Shown here: one piece after another, positions 1 through 8,107 of the stretch | Layout of the letters: each line of letters opens with the position of its first letter | Position numbering within the stretch: the stretch's first letter is position 1 | DNA from: Moritella sp. F3 | GTDB taxonomy: Bacteria; Pseudomonadota; Gammaproteobacteria; Enterobacterales; Moritellaceae | Assembly (NCBI RefSeq): GCF_015082335.1 | Contig: NZ_BLRL01000003.1 | Span: 310,001-374,000 of the forward strand | DNA: 64,000 nucleotides | Reading direction: 5' to 3' | The notes under the pieces: generated by a model | The model's database searches: none | Seen by the model: only the letters and a program-made list of their open reading frames with translations | What the model was told of the DNA's origin: nothing | Program-made: the position numbers and the translations under genes

Positions 1-408
1 CTATGCTGTGATCGACTAGATGAATACTCATCTACCTGGTTGGTCAATCATAATGAAGATAGTCACAGTCAGTTAACACGTAGCGTCTTACCGCTGCTAG
101 CGACGACTCCGATTGCACAGTTAAGTGAAAAACTATACTGCTCGCAGCGCACTATCGAGCGCAGTTTTAACAAAGTAACAGGACTAACACTCAAGCAGTG
201 TCAGTTAATGCAAAAGTTAGAAAGCTTGTTAGAGTATTTATATCATCGAGATAGCCAAGATATTGATTGGGTTGATTTAGCTTATCAGTTTGGTTTTAGT
301 GAACAGCCCCATTTGATCCGTTATTTAAAAAGCCAAATAGGCGCCACCCCCAATAATTATGTTAAGCAGCGTGACCTGACTATTGATGTTTATGGTGGCG
401 TTAGATGA
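1..408 (+). CDS. AraC-family transcriptional regulator, C-terminal part (5' end outside window)
   Basis: The reading frame is open from base 1, so the gene starts upstream and only about 135 codons are visible. The segment holds an AraC/XylS-type DNA-binding region: a first helix-turn-helix around IAQLSEKLYCSQRTIERSF, then the second helix-turn-helix around DLAYQFGFSEQPHLIRYLK with the family's typical G-F-S-x-Q-x-H pattern, then a P-x-x-Y near the end. These domains usually sit at the C-terminus and bind DNA as an activator. The effector domain is not visible, so the ligand and targets cannot be given. The TTG at 40 is not needed as a start, because the frame continues upstream. Confidence 0.85.
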   Translation, partial: LCCDRLDEYSSTWLVNHNEDSHSQLTRSVLPLLATTPIAQLSEKLYCSQRTIERSFNKVTGLTLKQCQLMQKLESLLEYLYHRDSQDIDWVDLAYQFGFSEQPHLIRYLKSQIGATPNNYVKQRDLTIDVYGGVR

Positions 409-502
409 CGTTGAATCGTATAGAGTGAATAATAAAAACCAACAATCTATGTAGACTGCTGGTTATATTAAACTTGTTTATAGGACATCTGAGAGTCTTG
501 CG

Positions 503-1171
503 TTACGACTTCTCTGCATCAAGTCCTTGCTGCCAAAATGCAATTTCCATACGTGTCGCCGTTTTAAATACATGAATAAGATGTCGACCTCGTTGACTGT
601 TGACGTCAATTTCAGCCAGTAACTCATCAATGTGCGCAGTACCTTGGGCAACACCCTGCTGGAAGTCGTCGCCGCTATAAAGTTCGATCCAACTGGAAAA
701 CGGATTATCAATCAGTTTGGTATTGGCATTAGCGGCTAGATTGCGGCCAATTTCGGCGTAACCAATCGAGCAGGGTGCTAAGGCTGCATACAGGTCGACA
801 ATATCTCCAGCCATACCCGCATCGAGCACGTAACGTGTATAAGCGACTGTACCAAAATCTTCAGGTTCAGCTTCTAAATCTGATTCAGTTAACCCCCAGT
901 TACCGCAATAGGTAACGTGATGACCGATTTCAGAATCTAATAGGGCATGCACACTAGGTAATGCTTTACGCATATCCGCTAAAGTACGCGCTTTGTAAAT
1001 AGCTAACGCATGCGCACGAGCATATTGCTTTAAGAACAAAAAGTCTTGTTTAAGGTAATGTAAGTAACTCGGCTGTGCTAATGTTCCTTGTGCCAATTGT
1101 TGTACAAACGCATGTTGGGTATAGGCATCCCAATCTTCACGACAGGCATTGATTAGATCTTGATGATTCAT
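503..1171 (-). CDS. tenA: Aminopyrimidine aminohydrolase / thiaminase II TenA
   Basis: A 222-residue cytoplasmic TenA-family protein, full length for the family. TenA hydrolyses aminomethyl-aminopyrimidine from degraded thiamine to give HMP for thiamine resynthesis. Visible residues matching the known active site are Asp43 in KQDFLF, Cys134 in APCSIGYAEIGRN and Glu209 in RMEIAFW (compare Asp44, Cys135 and Glu205 of the Bacillus enzyme). The start has a GAGGAT ribosome site. It is the last gene of the thiD-thiZ-thiX-thiY-tenA run under a TPP riboswitch, which points to salvage of imported pyrimidine precursor. Confidence 0.93.
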   Translation of the reverse strand: MNHQDLINACREDWDAYTQHAFVQQLAQGTLAQPSYLHYLKQDFLFLKQYARAHALAIYKARTLADMRKALPSVHALLDSEIGHHVTYCGNWGLTESDLEAEPEDFGTVAYTRYVLDAGMAGDIVDLYAALAPCSIGYAEIGRNLAANANTKLIDNPFSSWIELYSGDDFQQGVAQGTAHIDELLAEIDVNSQRGRHLIHVFKTATRMEIAFWQQGLDAEKS

Positions 1172-1209
1172 TGTGTATGTATCCTCGTCTTTCGTGTTTA
1201 TAGATAAAA

Positions 1210-2157
1210 TTACAGCGTTGGTACGTAGTCTTGTGCTTTTGGTAATGTCGTGATGATCTTGTGTGAATACATGAATTCGGCATAATCGTCATAACGTTTC
1301 AAATCAACAGCTGAGGGACGCAATGCGAAACGAGTCAGGGTATCGTTCCAGGCGCGTTTGTTTAATTCGTTGTTTAACGTATCAGGTGCATAAGCAACAA
1401 ATTCTTTCCATGCTGCTTGTGGGTGATTAACAATGTAGGTGGTCGCTTTTTCTAGGGCTTTATTAAAGGCTTTGATAGCGGCTTTGTCATATGTATTGGC
1501 GTTAGCAACAAAGATCAATTCGTCATAGGCTGGTACGCCGTGTTCTTCTGGGAAGAATGCTTTTGATTTAAAGCCTTCCAGTTCAAGCTGATTGGTTTCA
1601 AAGTTACGAAGACCACCCCATATAGCATCTACTTTACCTGACGCAAGTGATGATGATAGCGCCCAACCGACGTTAATGATCTGGACGTCATCGTAGTTCA
1701 CATCACCTGTCTTTAACATGGTGCCGATAGTTGCTTCTTCGTTACCTGCAATGGCGATACCAATATTTTTACCTTTTAAGTCAGCCATGTCATTGATCTT
1801 ACCGTTGTCGAGTACCATCAGCGTATTGAGTGGTGTCGCGATCAGGGTTGCTGCACGAATAAGCGGTAAACCCGCAGCGACATCTATGGTGAGGTTCGGT
1901 TGATAAGTAATCGCTAGGTCAACTTTATTGGCTGCAACAAGCTTAGGTGGCATGCTTGGATCTGCTGGTTCTTGGATCGTGACGTTGACACCTTGCTCGG
2001 TAAAGTAACCACGTTCTTTGGCTATGACGATTGGGCCGTGATTGGGATTCACAAACCAGTCTAGCATCAGGGTAAGGCTCTTTGTTTCTGCGAATACATT
2101 GGTCGATAACATTGCTGCAGTTAACGCTGCAGCTTTGATTAATGTGTTGTTTTTCAT
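1210..2157 (-). CDS. thiY: Thiamine-pyrimidine ABC transporter substrate-binding protein (ThiY, NMT1/THI5-like)
   Basis: A 315-residue periplasmic binding protein with a signal peptide over about residues 1-23 (lysine-rich start, hydrophobic stretch, cleavage after NVFA). The mature part begins SLTLMLDWFVNPNHGPIV, the typical opening of NMT1/THI5-like proteins that bind the HMP precursor formylaminopyrimidine. An AAGGAT ribosome site precedes the start. It lies between the permease gene and tenA. ThiY is the established name for this member of the ThiXYZ importer; the exact pyrimidine bound is inferred from the family. Confidence 0.9.
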   Translation of the reverse strand: MKNNTLIKAAALTAAMLSTNVFAETKSLTLMLDWFVNPNHGPIVIAKERGYFTEQGVNVTIQEPADPSMPPKLVAANKVDLAITYQPNLTIDVAAGLPLIRAATLIATPLNTLMVLDNGKINDMADLKGKNIGIAIAGNEEATIGTMLKTGDVNYDDVQIINVGWALSSSLASGKVDAIWGGLRNFETNQLELEGFKSKAFFPEEHGVPAYDELIFVANANTYDKAAIKAFNKALEKATTYIVNHPQAAWKEFVAYAPDTLNNELNKRAWNDTLTRFALRPSAVDLKRYDDYAEFMYSHKIITTLPKAQDYVPTL

Positions 2158-2241
2158 AAATATCCTTTTAATATTTGAATCTAAGTTTTCTTTAATTCAG
2201 TATGAGTAAAATGTCGTGATTAATAATGCACGCCTAGGGCA

Positions 2242-3051
2242 CTAGCTTTGCCACGGGATCAGTTTTTTCAAGGCTTTGTCAGTGACAAAATAAAGTAGGA
2301 CAGAGAGAGCGGATAAGATCAGTAATGCGGCAAACATTTCGTCAATCATCATTCGTGCATTAGCTTGCAACATGAGATAACCGAGTCCAGCACTGGAGCC
2401 AACCCATTCACCAGCAACAGCACCGATTGGCGCAATAACCACGGCGACGCGGATCCCCGATGCTAATGTCGGCAGTGATGCAGGCAGTTGGATATGACGT
2501 AACATCTGCCACTTAGTAGCCCCCATGGTTTTTGCCAAATCCAAATAGCCAGTCGGTGTATTACGTAAGCCGTCATAACAGCAGGTCGTGACGGGAAAGA
2601 AGATAATTAACGCCGCCATGACGATCTTAGAGGCCATGCCATAACCTAGCCATAACATTAACACTGGCGCAATCGCGAATACTGGGATTGCTTGGCTGGC
2701 AATTAAGATTGGTAATAACCAATGTTTAATCGGTTTAAACAGCAGCATTTGTAAGGCAAAAAATAGCCCCATAAATAAACCGAGTAATAAGCCGAATACA
2801 ATTTCTTGGCCAGTAATTAAAGTGTGTTTAAACAAAACCTCATGGCGGTCGATTAAGCGCTCAAATACGGCTAGTGGCGCAGGTAGAATGAAAGCGGGCA
2901 TCTCAAAAATGACCACAATACTTTGCCATATGCCAATAATGACCAAGGTGCTAATAATGATACGTAACAAAGGGCTAGTGTGGTTCTGTTGCTTGTTGTG
3001 GTGATGCTTCGATTTAGGTACCGCTGGGGTAGTATTGATTAACTCACTCAT
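2242..3051 (-). CDS. thiX: Thiamine-pyrimidine ABC transporter permease ThiX
   Basis: A 269-residue inner-membrane permease of the SsuC/TauC/ThiX type with about six hydrophobic segments after a histidine-rich cytoplasmic start (SKHHHNK). The EAA-loop region is visible as AKTMGATKWQMLRHIQLPASLP near residues 180-205. The ATG at 3051 was chosen over the longer frame from 3075, because it overlaps the stop of the ATPase gene by 8 bases, the same overlap seen between thiD and thiZ, which suggests translational coupling. It forms the importer with ThiZ and ThiY. Confidence 0.88.
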   Translation of the reverse strand: MSELINTTPAVPKSKHHHNKQQNHTSPLLRIIISTLVIIGIWQSIVVIFEMPAFILPAPLAVFERLIDRHEVLFKHTLITGQEIVFGLLLGLFMGLFFALQMLLFKPIKHWLLPILIASQAIPVFAIAPVLMLWLGYGMASKIVMAALIIFFPVTTCCYDGLRNTPTGYLDLAKTMGATKWQMLRHIQLPASLPTLASGIRVAVVIAPIGAVAGEWVGSSAGLGYLMLQANARMMIDEMFAALLILSALSVLLYFVTDKALKKLIPWQS

Positions 3052-3889
3052 TTTCAGTTTCCATTCCCTGCTCAAACTCTTGCGCTAAACAACGCATAAT
3101 ACGTTGCTGTAATTGGGCACATTCTGCATCGTATAGACGTGGTGTTGAGCTTGATGGTAGTTGTAACTGTGTTGCACTAGCTGGTGTGCCTTGCATGATA
3201 TAGATATGATCGGCGAGGCGAATGGCTTCTTGGGGATCATGCGTTATTAAGGCCACTGTCTTATCCTTTAACAATGCACAAGCTAGATCTTGTAATCGAT
3301 AGCGGGTCACTGCATCCAAGGCGGAAAATGGTTCATCCATTAATACCACTGGCTTATCTTGCATTAACGTTCTTGCTAGCGCTACCCGTTGACGCATACC
3401 GCCAGACAGTTGTTGTGGAAAATGGTTAGCGTTGTCAGCAAGTCCGACTTTCGCCAGTAAACTGAGCGCTTTATCTTTGTTTGCTTTCGATGGCTTTGCG
3501 CCAAACTGACTACTTAGCGTGACATTATCGAGTACGGATAACCAAGGTAGTAGTAAGTCCTGTTGCGCCATGTAAGCAACTTGATTGTTTAAGTCAGTTA
3601 ATACTTGATGATTCGCGCCAACTAAGCATTCACCTGACCAAGTCACCTGTTGATCTAACAGCCCAGCAAGATAACGCAACAGCGAGGTTTTCCCACAGCC
3701 GCTACGACCTAGGATACATGTCCACTGTCTTGCGGGTATCCTCATATCAAACTCGCTTAATACAGGGTCGATACTGTCGTGATAGCGTAAATAACCTTTG
3801 GCAATGGTTATGTTCACAGCAAGGTCATTGACCATTAAACTGTTCTTGTTATCTGTCGGCGCTAATACTGCTTGTGATGAGCTAGACAT
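3044..3889 (-). CDS. thiZ: Thiamine-pyrimidine ABC transporter ATP-binding protein ThiZ
   Basis: An ABC ATPase of about 281 residues related to SsuB/TauB. It shows the Walker A motif GRSGCGKTS, the Q-loop in AYMAQQDLLLPW, the signature LSGGMRQRVALAR, Walker B VVLMDEPFSALD and the H-loop ALITHDPQEA. It should power uptake through ThiX. The start at 3889 gives an 8-base overlap with the thiD stop; a longer form from 3931 is possible but would overlap thiD by 50 bases. The C-terminal tail of about 50 residues is divergent. Confidence 0.88.
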   Translation of the reverse strand: MSSSSQAVLAPTDNKNSLMVNDLAVNITIAKGYLRYHDSIDPVLSEFDMRIPARQWTCILGRSGCGKTSLLRYLAGLLDQQVTWSGECLVGANHQVLTDLNNQVAYMAQQDLLLPWLSVLDNVTLSSQFGAKPSKANKDKALSLLAKVGLADNANHFPQQLSGGMRQRVALARTLMQDKPVVLMDEPFSALDAVTRYRLQDLACALLKDKTVALITHDPQEAIRLADHIYIMQGTPASATQLQLPSSSTPRLYDAECAQLQQRIMRCLAQEFEQGMETENE

Positions 3890-4772
3890 CAGCGTGGCCA
3901 GCGAAGAAATGATTGACCGGACCATGACCACTACCTATGTCTAATTCATCTGCATGCGCAATTGCGTTGGATATGTATTTTTTACCCAGCTTTACCGCTT
4001 GCAGTAATTCGTGTCCTTGCGCCAAATAAGATGCAATGGCAGACGATAAGGTACAGCCTGTACCGTGGGTATTGTGGGTATTAACCCGTTTTGCGGTTAA
4101 CAGCTCGAAATGATCTTGGAATATAAGCAGGTCGTTACTGTTTTCATCTTGCTCTAAATGACCGCCCTTGAGTAGTACTGCATTGACGTTAAGTTGGCGT
4201 AATGCGTTGATCATCGCGCCCATATCATCCTCGCAAGTCGGCAGCGATGAACCTGTTAAAGCTGCACCTTCCGGTAAATTAGGGGTGATCAAGTCGGCAA
4301 GTGGTAATAACTCTGACTTAAGGGTGTTGATGGCTGATTCTTTTAACAGTAAATCGCCGCTGGTGGCAACCATGACTGGATCTACAACTAAAAATTTCGG
4401 TTTATATTGTTTAATTTTCGCTGCTACAACCTTGATGATCTCGCGGTCTGCCAGCATGCCCACTTTTACTGCGACGACGTTTAAATCGCTAAAGACTGCA
4501 TCGAGTTGATTGTTAATATGTTCCAGTGGGATAGGGAATATCGCGGATACCCCCAGGGTGTTCTGTGCGGTGATCGCGGTAATTGCAGAACATGCATAAC
4601 TGCCAGTTGCAGAGATTGCTTTGATATCAGCTTGAATGCCTGCACCGCCGCCACTATCAGATCCTGCGATCGTTAATACGATTGGTGTTGATTGGCTATT
4701 TTTAAGTGATTTTTGCTTTAATGAAAGCGGTAACGAAATAGATGTTGATGTGTTGGTTGTAGCCTTTAGCAT
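3882..4772 (-). CDS. thiD: Bifunctional hydroxymethylpyrimidine kinase / phosphomethylpyrimidine kinase ThiD
   Basis: A ribokinase-fold enzyme of 296 residues that phosphorylates HMP to HMP-P and then HMP-PP, the pyrimidine half of thiamine. The glycine-rich motif TIAGSDSGGGAGIQAD follows a Ser/Thr-rich extension of about 30 residues not present in most ThiD proteins. The C-terminal motif THGTGCTLSSAIA holds the catalytic region. It is the first gene after the TPP riboswitch, followed by the importer genes, so imported pyrimidine would be phosphorylated at once. A shorter start inside the extension cannot be excluded. Confidence 0.93.
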   Translation of the reverse strand: MLKATTNTSTSISLPLSLKQKSLKNSQSTPIVLTIAGSDSGGGAGIQADIKAISATGSYACSAITAITAQNTLGVSAIFPIPLEHINNQLDAVFSDLNVVAVKVGMLADREIIKVVAAKIKQYKPKFLVVDPVMVATSGDLLLKESAINTLKSELLPLADLITPNLPEGAALTGSSLPTCEDDMGAMINALRQLNVNAVLLKGGHLEQDENSNDLLIFQDHFELLTAKRVNTHNTHGTGCTLSSAIASYLAQGHELLQAVKLGKKYISNAIAHADELDIGSGHGPVNHFFAGHADV

Positions 4773-4860
4773 AAATATCCCTAGTACAGACGCGTAGGAA
4801 CTTTATCGAGCCAAAGATTGAAAGACGGGGAGGTCAAATCAGGAGTAGCAAGACTGATAG

Positions 4861-4935
4861 TTCCCTACGTCAGTGTTAACTGAATCAGGTTCAACGGGTC
4901 TCGCAATTTGCGCTCTCAGCCTTTAGGCCCCCCGA
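4861..4935 (-). promoter_or_regulatory. TPP (THI-box) riboswitch upstream of thiD
   Basis: Read on the minus strand this stretch has the conserved THI-box blocks in order: a GGGGG stem start, the CTGAGAG core, ACCC, then the near-invariant TTGAACCTGAT segment and the closing CGTAGGGAA. The thiD start is about 90 bases downstream, and all five genes of the operon are thiamine related. No hairpin plus T-run is obvious between the aptamer and thiD, so control may act on translation; that part is inference. Confidence 0.95.
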
Positions 4936-5228
4936 CTATATAGGCGGCAATAGTAACAAGTTTTGTTGAAAGCGCAATAAAACAATTAAGTCATGCTTTA
5001 AGAATTTTAATTTTAGCGGCTTTAAGACTCGCATTTAACTTTTCTGAAGGTGAAGCTATTTGTTGTGATGTCACAAATACCTATTAAGTTATATTGCGAT
5101 GGTTGACCTAATATATAATGTTAAATAAAATCAATGGGATATTTTATTTAACATTAGGTTTACTTGTTGTTTTGATAAAATATTGGAAGATACAACTCTT
5201 GATTATTATAAAAACAAAGGAATGGGAA
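4936..5228. other. Divergent intergenic region between the thi leader and a lipoprotein gene
   Basis: This AT-rich region carries the likely thi promoter on the minus strand and the start region of the lipoprotein on the plus strand. An inverted repeat TTGTGA-TG-TCACAA lies at 5063-5076. It resembles a CRP site but has a 2-base instead of 6-base spacer. TATAAT occurs at 5114-5119. No gene is seen. Confidence 0.5.
4950..4977 (-). promoter_or_regulatory. Candidate sigma-70 promoter of the thi operon
   Basis: On the minus strand TTGCGC (4977-4972) and TACTAT (4955-4950) are 16 bases apart. Transcription from here would begin just before the TPP aptamer. Each box matches four of six consensus bases, so the call is tentative and rests mainly on position. 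Confidence 0.35.
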
Positions 5229-5777
5229 ATGAAGCTAGTTAAAAAAACACTGGTAATTGCAACATGCTTATATTTAGTGGGTTGTGCATCGGGTGCACAG
5301 GTTGAGAATATGGTTTACCAAGGCGAGCAAAAATCTTATCCAGCTGTTGTTCAAAACAATTTGGCCTTGTCGTCAGTCACTGGTGGTGAAGATACGAATG
5401 CAGCTTGGACGTCAGAGATCAGTGATGTTGCTTTTTCTGATGCAATTAAAGAAAGTCTATTAGAACAAGGGCTTTTCTCAGAAAAGGGGAAGTATCAACT
5501 ATCAGCGAGAATTGTCGATGTTGAACAGCCATTATTTGGTCTTGATATGACTGTTACAACCAAGGTTAAATACACACTGACTGATACTGTAAGCGGAAAA
5601 GTGATTCTTGATGAAGCTGTTGAAGCACCGCATACAGCCACTTTCGGTGATGCTTTTTCTGGCGTCGCGCGCCTACAAATGGCGAATGAAGGTTCAGGTA
5701 AGAAAAATATTGAGGCCTTACTTAATAAACTTGCTGAGCTAAATATTGAAGCTAATGAAGTGAGCTTAACGCAATAA
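5229..5777 (+). CDS. Predicted lipoprotein of unknown function
   Basis: The ATG at 5229 gives a 182-residue protein with a classic lipoprotein signal: KK near the start, a hydrophobic stretch and the lipobox LVGC at about residues 15-18. An in-frame ATG at 5118 would put 37 extra hydrophobic residues in front and bury the lipobox, so the later start is preferred; a purine-rich GGAATGGGA ribosome site precedes it. The mature part is mostly beta-like and acidic, with no Cys after the lipid anchor. I do not recognise the family. It is probably anchored in the outer membrane. It stands alone before a strong bidirectional terminator. Confidence 0.8.
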   Translation: MKLVKKTLVIATCLYLVGCASGAQVENMVYQGEQKSYPAVVQNNLALSSVTGGEDTNAAWTSEISDVAFSDAIKESLLEQGLFSEKGKYQLSARIVDVEQPLFGLDMTVTTKVKYTLTDTVSGKVILDEAVEAPHTATFGDAFSGVARLQMANEGSGKKNIEALLNKLAELNIEANEVSLTQ

Positions 5778-5820
5778 TATGATGGTGATAGTCGATCACT
5801 TGATTGACTTATGGCTAACA

Positions 5821-5857
5821 AAAAGGCCACGCGTTACATTAACGCGTGGCCTTTTTC
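5821..5857. terminator. Bidirectional Rho-independent terminator
   Basis: A perfect stem (AAGGCCACGCGTTA paired with TAACGCGTGGCCTT, tiny loop) has an A-run on the left and a T-run on the right. It can end both the lipoprotein gene (plus) and the BCCT transporter gene (minus). Confidence 0.9.
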
Positions 5858-5909
5858 ATGCTTCAATATCGTCGATTAGATTTCCATAGTCGAAAATCGA
5901 ATGCGTTAA

Positions 5910-7490
5910 TTACTTACGATTATGTTGCTCTGTTCTTAAACCCATAATCAAGCTCACGCACATAACCAATAAGATCACTGTGAATGGCAGTGCCGTTGAG
6001 ATTGCACCTGCTTGTAAGGCTTCAATTGCTTGCGTACCGCCAACCCAAAGCAGTGCTGCAGCGATTGCACCTTCGATGAATGCCCAGAACACACGTTGTG
6101 GTACTGGAGCATCAACTTTACCACCAGCAGTGATGCTGTCGATAACCAGTGAACCAGAGTCCGAAGAAGTGATGAAGAATACTAATACTAACAGTACAGC
6201 TAGCATTGATAGCACATCACCCATAGGTAAAGAGTCAAACATTTGGAACATAGCTAAAGGTACTTCTTTTAGACCTTCAGTGCCTAAAGTACCCACGTTA
6301 TTTACTACTTGATCAATAGCAACGCCACCAAATACAGACATCCACAATACGGTTACCGCTGTAGGTACAAGTAATACGGCTGTAATGAATTCACGGATAG
6401 TACGACCACGCGAAATACGTGCGATAAACATACCGACGAATGGTGACCATGAAATCCACCATGCCCAGTAGAATACAGTCCAACCGTGCATCCAGGCTGA
6501 ATCTTCACGACCAATTGGATTACTTAATGGAATTATATTTTCAACATAACCCATGATAGTTGTTGGGATGGTCCCCATAGATACTGCAAAAGTCACTAAT
6601 GCAACAAATACTAATAGCACTAATGCTAAAAGCATGTTGATGTTACTAATTACTTTTACGCCACCGTCAATACCACGTATTACCGACACAACAGCCAACA
6701 AGGTCACGATAAAGATGATTGAAATCTGTAAAAATAGCCCGTTCTCAATGCCTAATACATGGTGGAAACCACTCGCCGCTTGTTGCGCGCCTAAACCAAG
6801 TGATGTCGCTAAACCAAATAGGGTTGCTATCACGGCTAAGATATCAACAATATGACCAGCCCAGCCCCACGTTCTATCACCTAAGATTGGATAGAATACA
6901 GAACGCATTGAAAGTGGTAAGCCTTTATTATAAGAGAAGAAAGCTAGTGAAAGTGCAACTACGCCATAAATTGCCCATGGGTGTAAGCCCCAGTGGAACA
7001 TCGTCGCGCCTAATGCAAGTTGTGCGGCTTCTGGTGTGTTTGCTGCTACGTTAAGTGGTGTTTCATACCAACCAGTGTAATAAGCAACAGGTTCTGCTAC
7101 GCCCCAGAACATCAGGCCAATACCCATGCCGGCTGCAAATAGCATTGCAATCCAAGACATGCGGCTATAATCAGCTTTAGCTGCATCGCCACCTAAACGG
7201 ATTTTACCGTATGGTGATACAACTAAACCTAAGCAGAAAATAACAAATATATTTGCAGACCACATGAAGAGGCTATCGAAGGTGCCGATGATTTGCCATT
7301 TGATACCATCTAGAAATGATTTTGATGTTTCCGGATCAACGACTAAAATTGCCAGCAAGAATAAGCCGATTAGCGATGCACTAATACCGAATACCGGGTT
7401 GTGAACATCAAACCCCCACTTTTGCACGTTATCTTGCCCGACTGTGTAATCAGTATTATCAATACTGTATTTATCCCTATTAATACTCAT
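5910..7490 (-). CDS. BCCT-family betaine/carnitine/choline transporter
   Basis: A 526-residue inner-membrane symporter with about twelve hydrophobic segments. The family signature rich in tryptophan (YWAWWISWSPFVG, about residues 338-350) is intact, and the N-terminal region carries the GMGIGLMFWGVAEP block typical of BCCT carriers. The family imports quaternary ammonium compounds such as glycine betaine or choline, usually driven by sodium or protons, often for osmoprotection; the substrate cannot be settled here. A GAGGA site precedes the start. It is a single-gene unit with no choline-oxidation genes beside it. Confidence 0.93.
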   Translation of the reverse strand: MSINRDKYSIDNTDYTVGQDNVQKWGFDVHNPVFGISASLIGLFLLAILVVDPETSKSFLDGIKWQIIGTFDSLFMWSANIFVIFCLGLVVSPYGKIRLGGDAAKADYSRMSWIAMLFAAGMGIGLMFWGVAEPVAYYTGWYETPLNVAANTPEAAQLALGATMFHWGLHPWAIYGVVALSLAFFSYNKGLPLSMRSVFYPILGDRTWGWAGHIVDILAVIATLFGLATSLGLGAQQAASGFHHVLGIENGLFLQISIIFIVTLLAVVSVIRGIDGGVKVISNINMLLALVLLVFVALVTFAVSMGTIPTTIMGYVENIIPLSNPIGREDSAWMHGWTVFYWAWWISWSPFVGMFIARISRGRTIREFITAVLLVPTAVTVLWMSVFGGVAIDQVVNNVGTLGTEGLKEVPLAMFQMFDSLPMGDVLSMLAVLLVLVFFITSSDSGSLVIDSITAGGKVDAPVPQRVFWAFIEGAIAAALLWVGGTQAIEALQAGAISTALPFTVILLVMCVSLIMGLRTEQHNRK

Positions 7491-7643
7491 TAGTCCTCAG
7501 TTAGAACAGTCGCGTTCTATTTTGTATAGTTATTTGTAGTTGGTTAGTTTAGCAAATGTAGCGCTAATTATCAGAAGAATATCTATTTAGAGGAGGTAAC
7601 CATGCATAATTAGTGGATATTGGTTATATAAGGGGGATTATTG

Positions 7644-7709
7644 ATGGCAACATTATATTCAATGTATAAGTTAATACACGGTTGGTGCATAAGCCCATGT
7701 AGCAACTAA
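7644..7709 (+). CDS. Possible 21-residue small protein ORF
   Basis: ATG at 7644 follows AAGGGGGA with a 7-base spacer and opens a 21-codon frame with two Cys and one Trp (ending SPCSN). There is no other evidence of coding and no family recognised. It may be a chance ORF in the intergenic region. Confidence 0.2.
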   Translation: MATLYSMYKLIHGWCISPCSN

Positions 7710-8048
7710 GGTATATGTTAGGTGTAAATTAAGTGCGAAAAGCGCGTCGAGAATTAGCTATTACAGGGTTCTGCTTCTTTCCCGTTGGCCACGTTTCAAG
7801 CCCAGAAACTGACGCGGTTGCTATATCTACTTCACCTCTAAGGTCTATTGGTAGAAAACGCTTTTCAATATTGAGTATAGAACATTTTGAATAGCTGTCC
7901 ACTTCCAGCGGTTAGCGCGGATTAATCGATAAAGAAGAATGGAGTCGGTGTTGATATTATCGAGCGTTCACTATTGATTATCGCCATTAACACATCAAAA
8001 ATTGCCATCAATTATAATCATTAACTATACATTGAAGTTGCGGGGATG

Positions 8049-8077
8049 TTGACGGGATGTAAAAAATAGGCGATATT
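8049..8077 (+). promoter_or_regulatory. Candidate sigma-70 promoter of the prp operon
   Basis: TTGACG (8049-8054) and GATATT (8072-8077) are 17 bases apart. Transcription would begin near 8084, just before the palindrome at 8093-8104, so a bound repressor would block the promoter. Confidence 0.45.
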
Positions 8078-8092
8078 GAATGAAATTCAAAC

Positions 8093-8104
8093 ATTGTCGA
8101 CAAT
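8093..8104. promoter_or_regulatory. Palindromic operator, probably for the adjacent GntR regulator (PrpR-type)
   Basis: ATTGTCGACAAT is a perfect 12-base palindrome lying 3 bases before the regulator's start codon and just downstream of the predicted promoter. FCD-type GntR proteins bind short dyads of this kind, and as I recall this sequence resembles the site proposed for GntR-type PrpR in Shewanella relatives. No second copy was noticed in the operon. Confidence 0.65.
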
Positions 8105-8107
8105 CTT

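Larger units (their letters stand above)
7491..8107. other. 617-base intergenic region with a structured block and tiny ORFs
   Basis: The gap between the BCCT gene (minus) and the GntR gene (plus) has no long ORF in any frame. It holds a perfect AGGAGG before a three-codon ORF at 7602, a 21-codon ORF at 7644 with an AAGGGGGA site, a less AT-rich block at about 7737-7866 with nested complementary segments, and the promoter and operator of the prp regulator near 8049-8104. I could not match the middle block to a known element. Confidence 0.5.

Noticed and set aside
5118-5228. Longer start for the lipoprotein
   Set aside because: It would place 37 residues before the lipoprotein signal and begins on a TATAAT-like promoter box.
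6719-7054. ORF opposite the BCCT gene
   Set aside because: It is an antisense shadow of a well-supported transporter gene and has no ribosome site.
7491-8107. Decayed insertion sequence
   Set aside because: No terminal inverted repeats, target duplication or transposase reading frame could be traced; kept only as an unexplained block.
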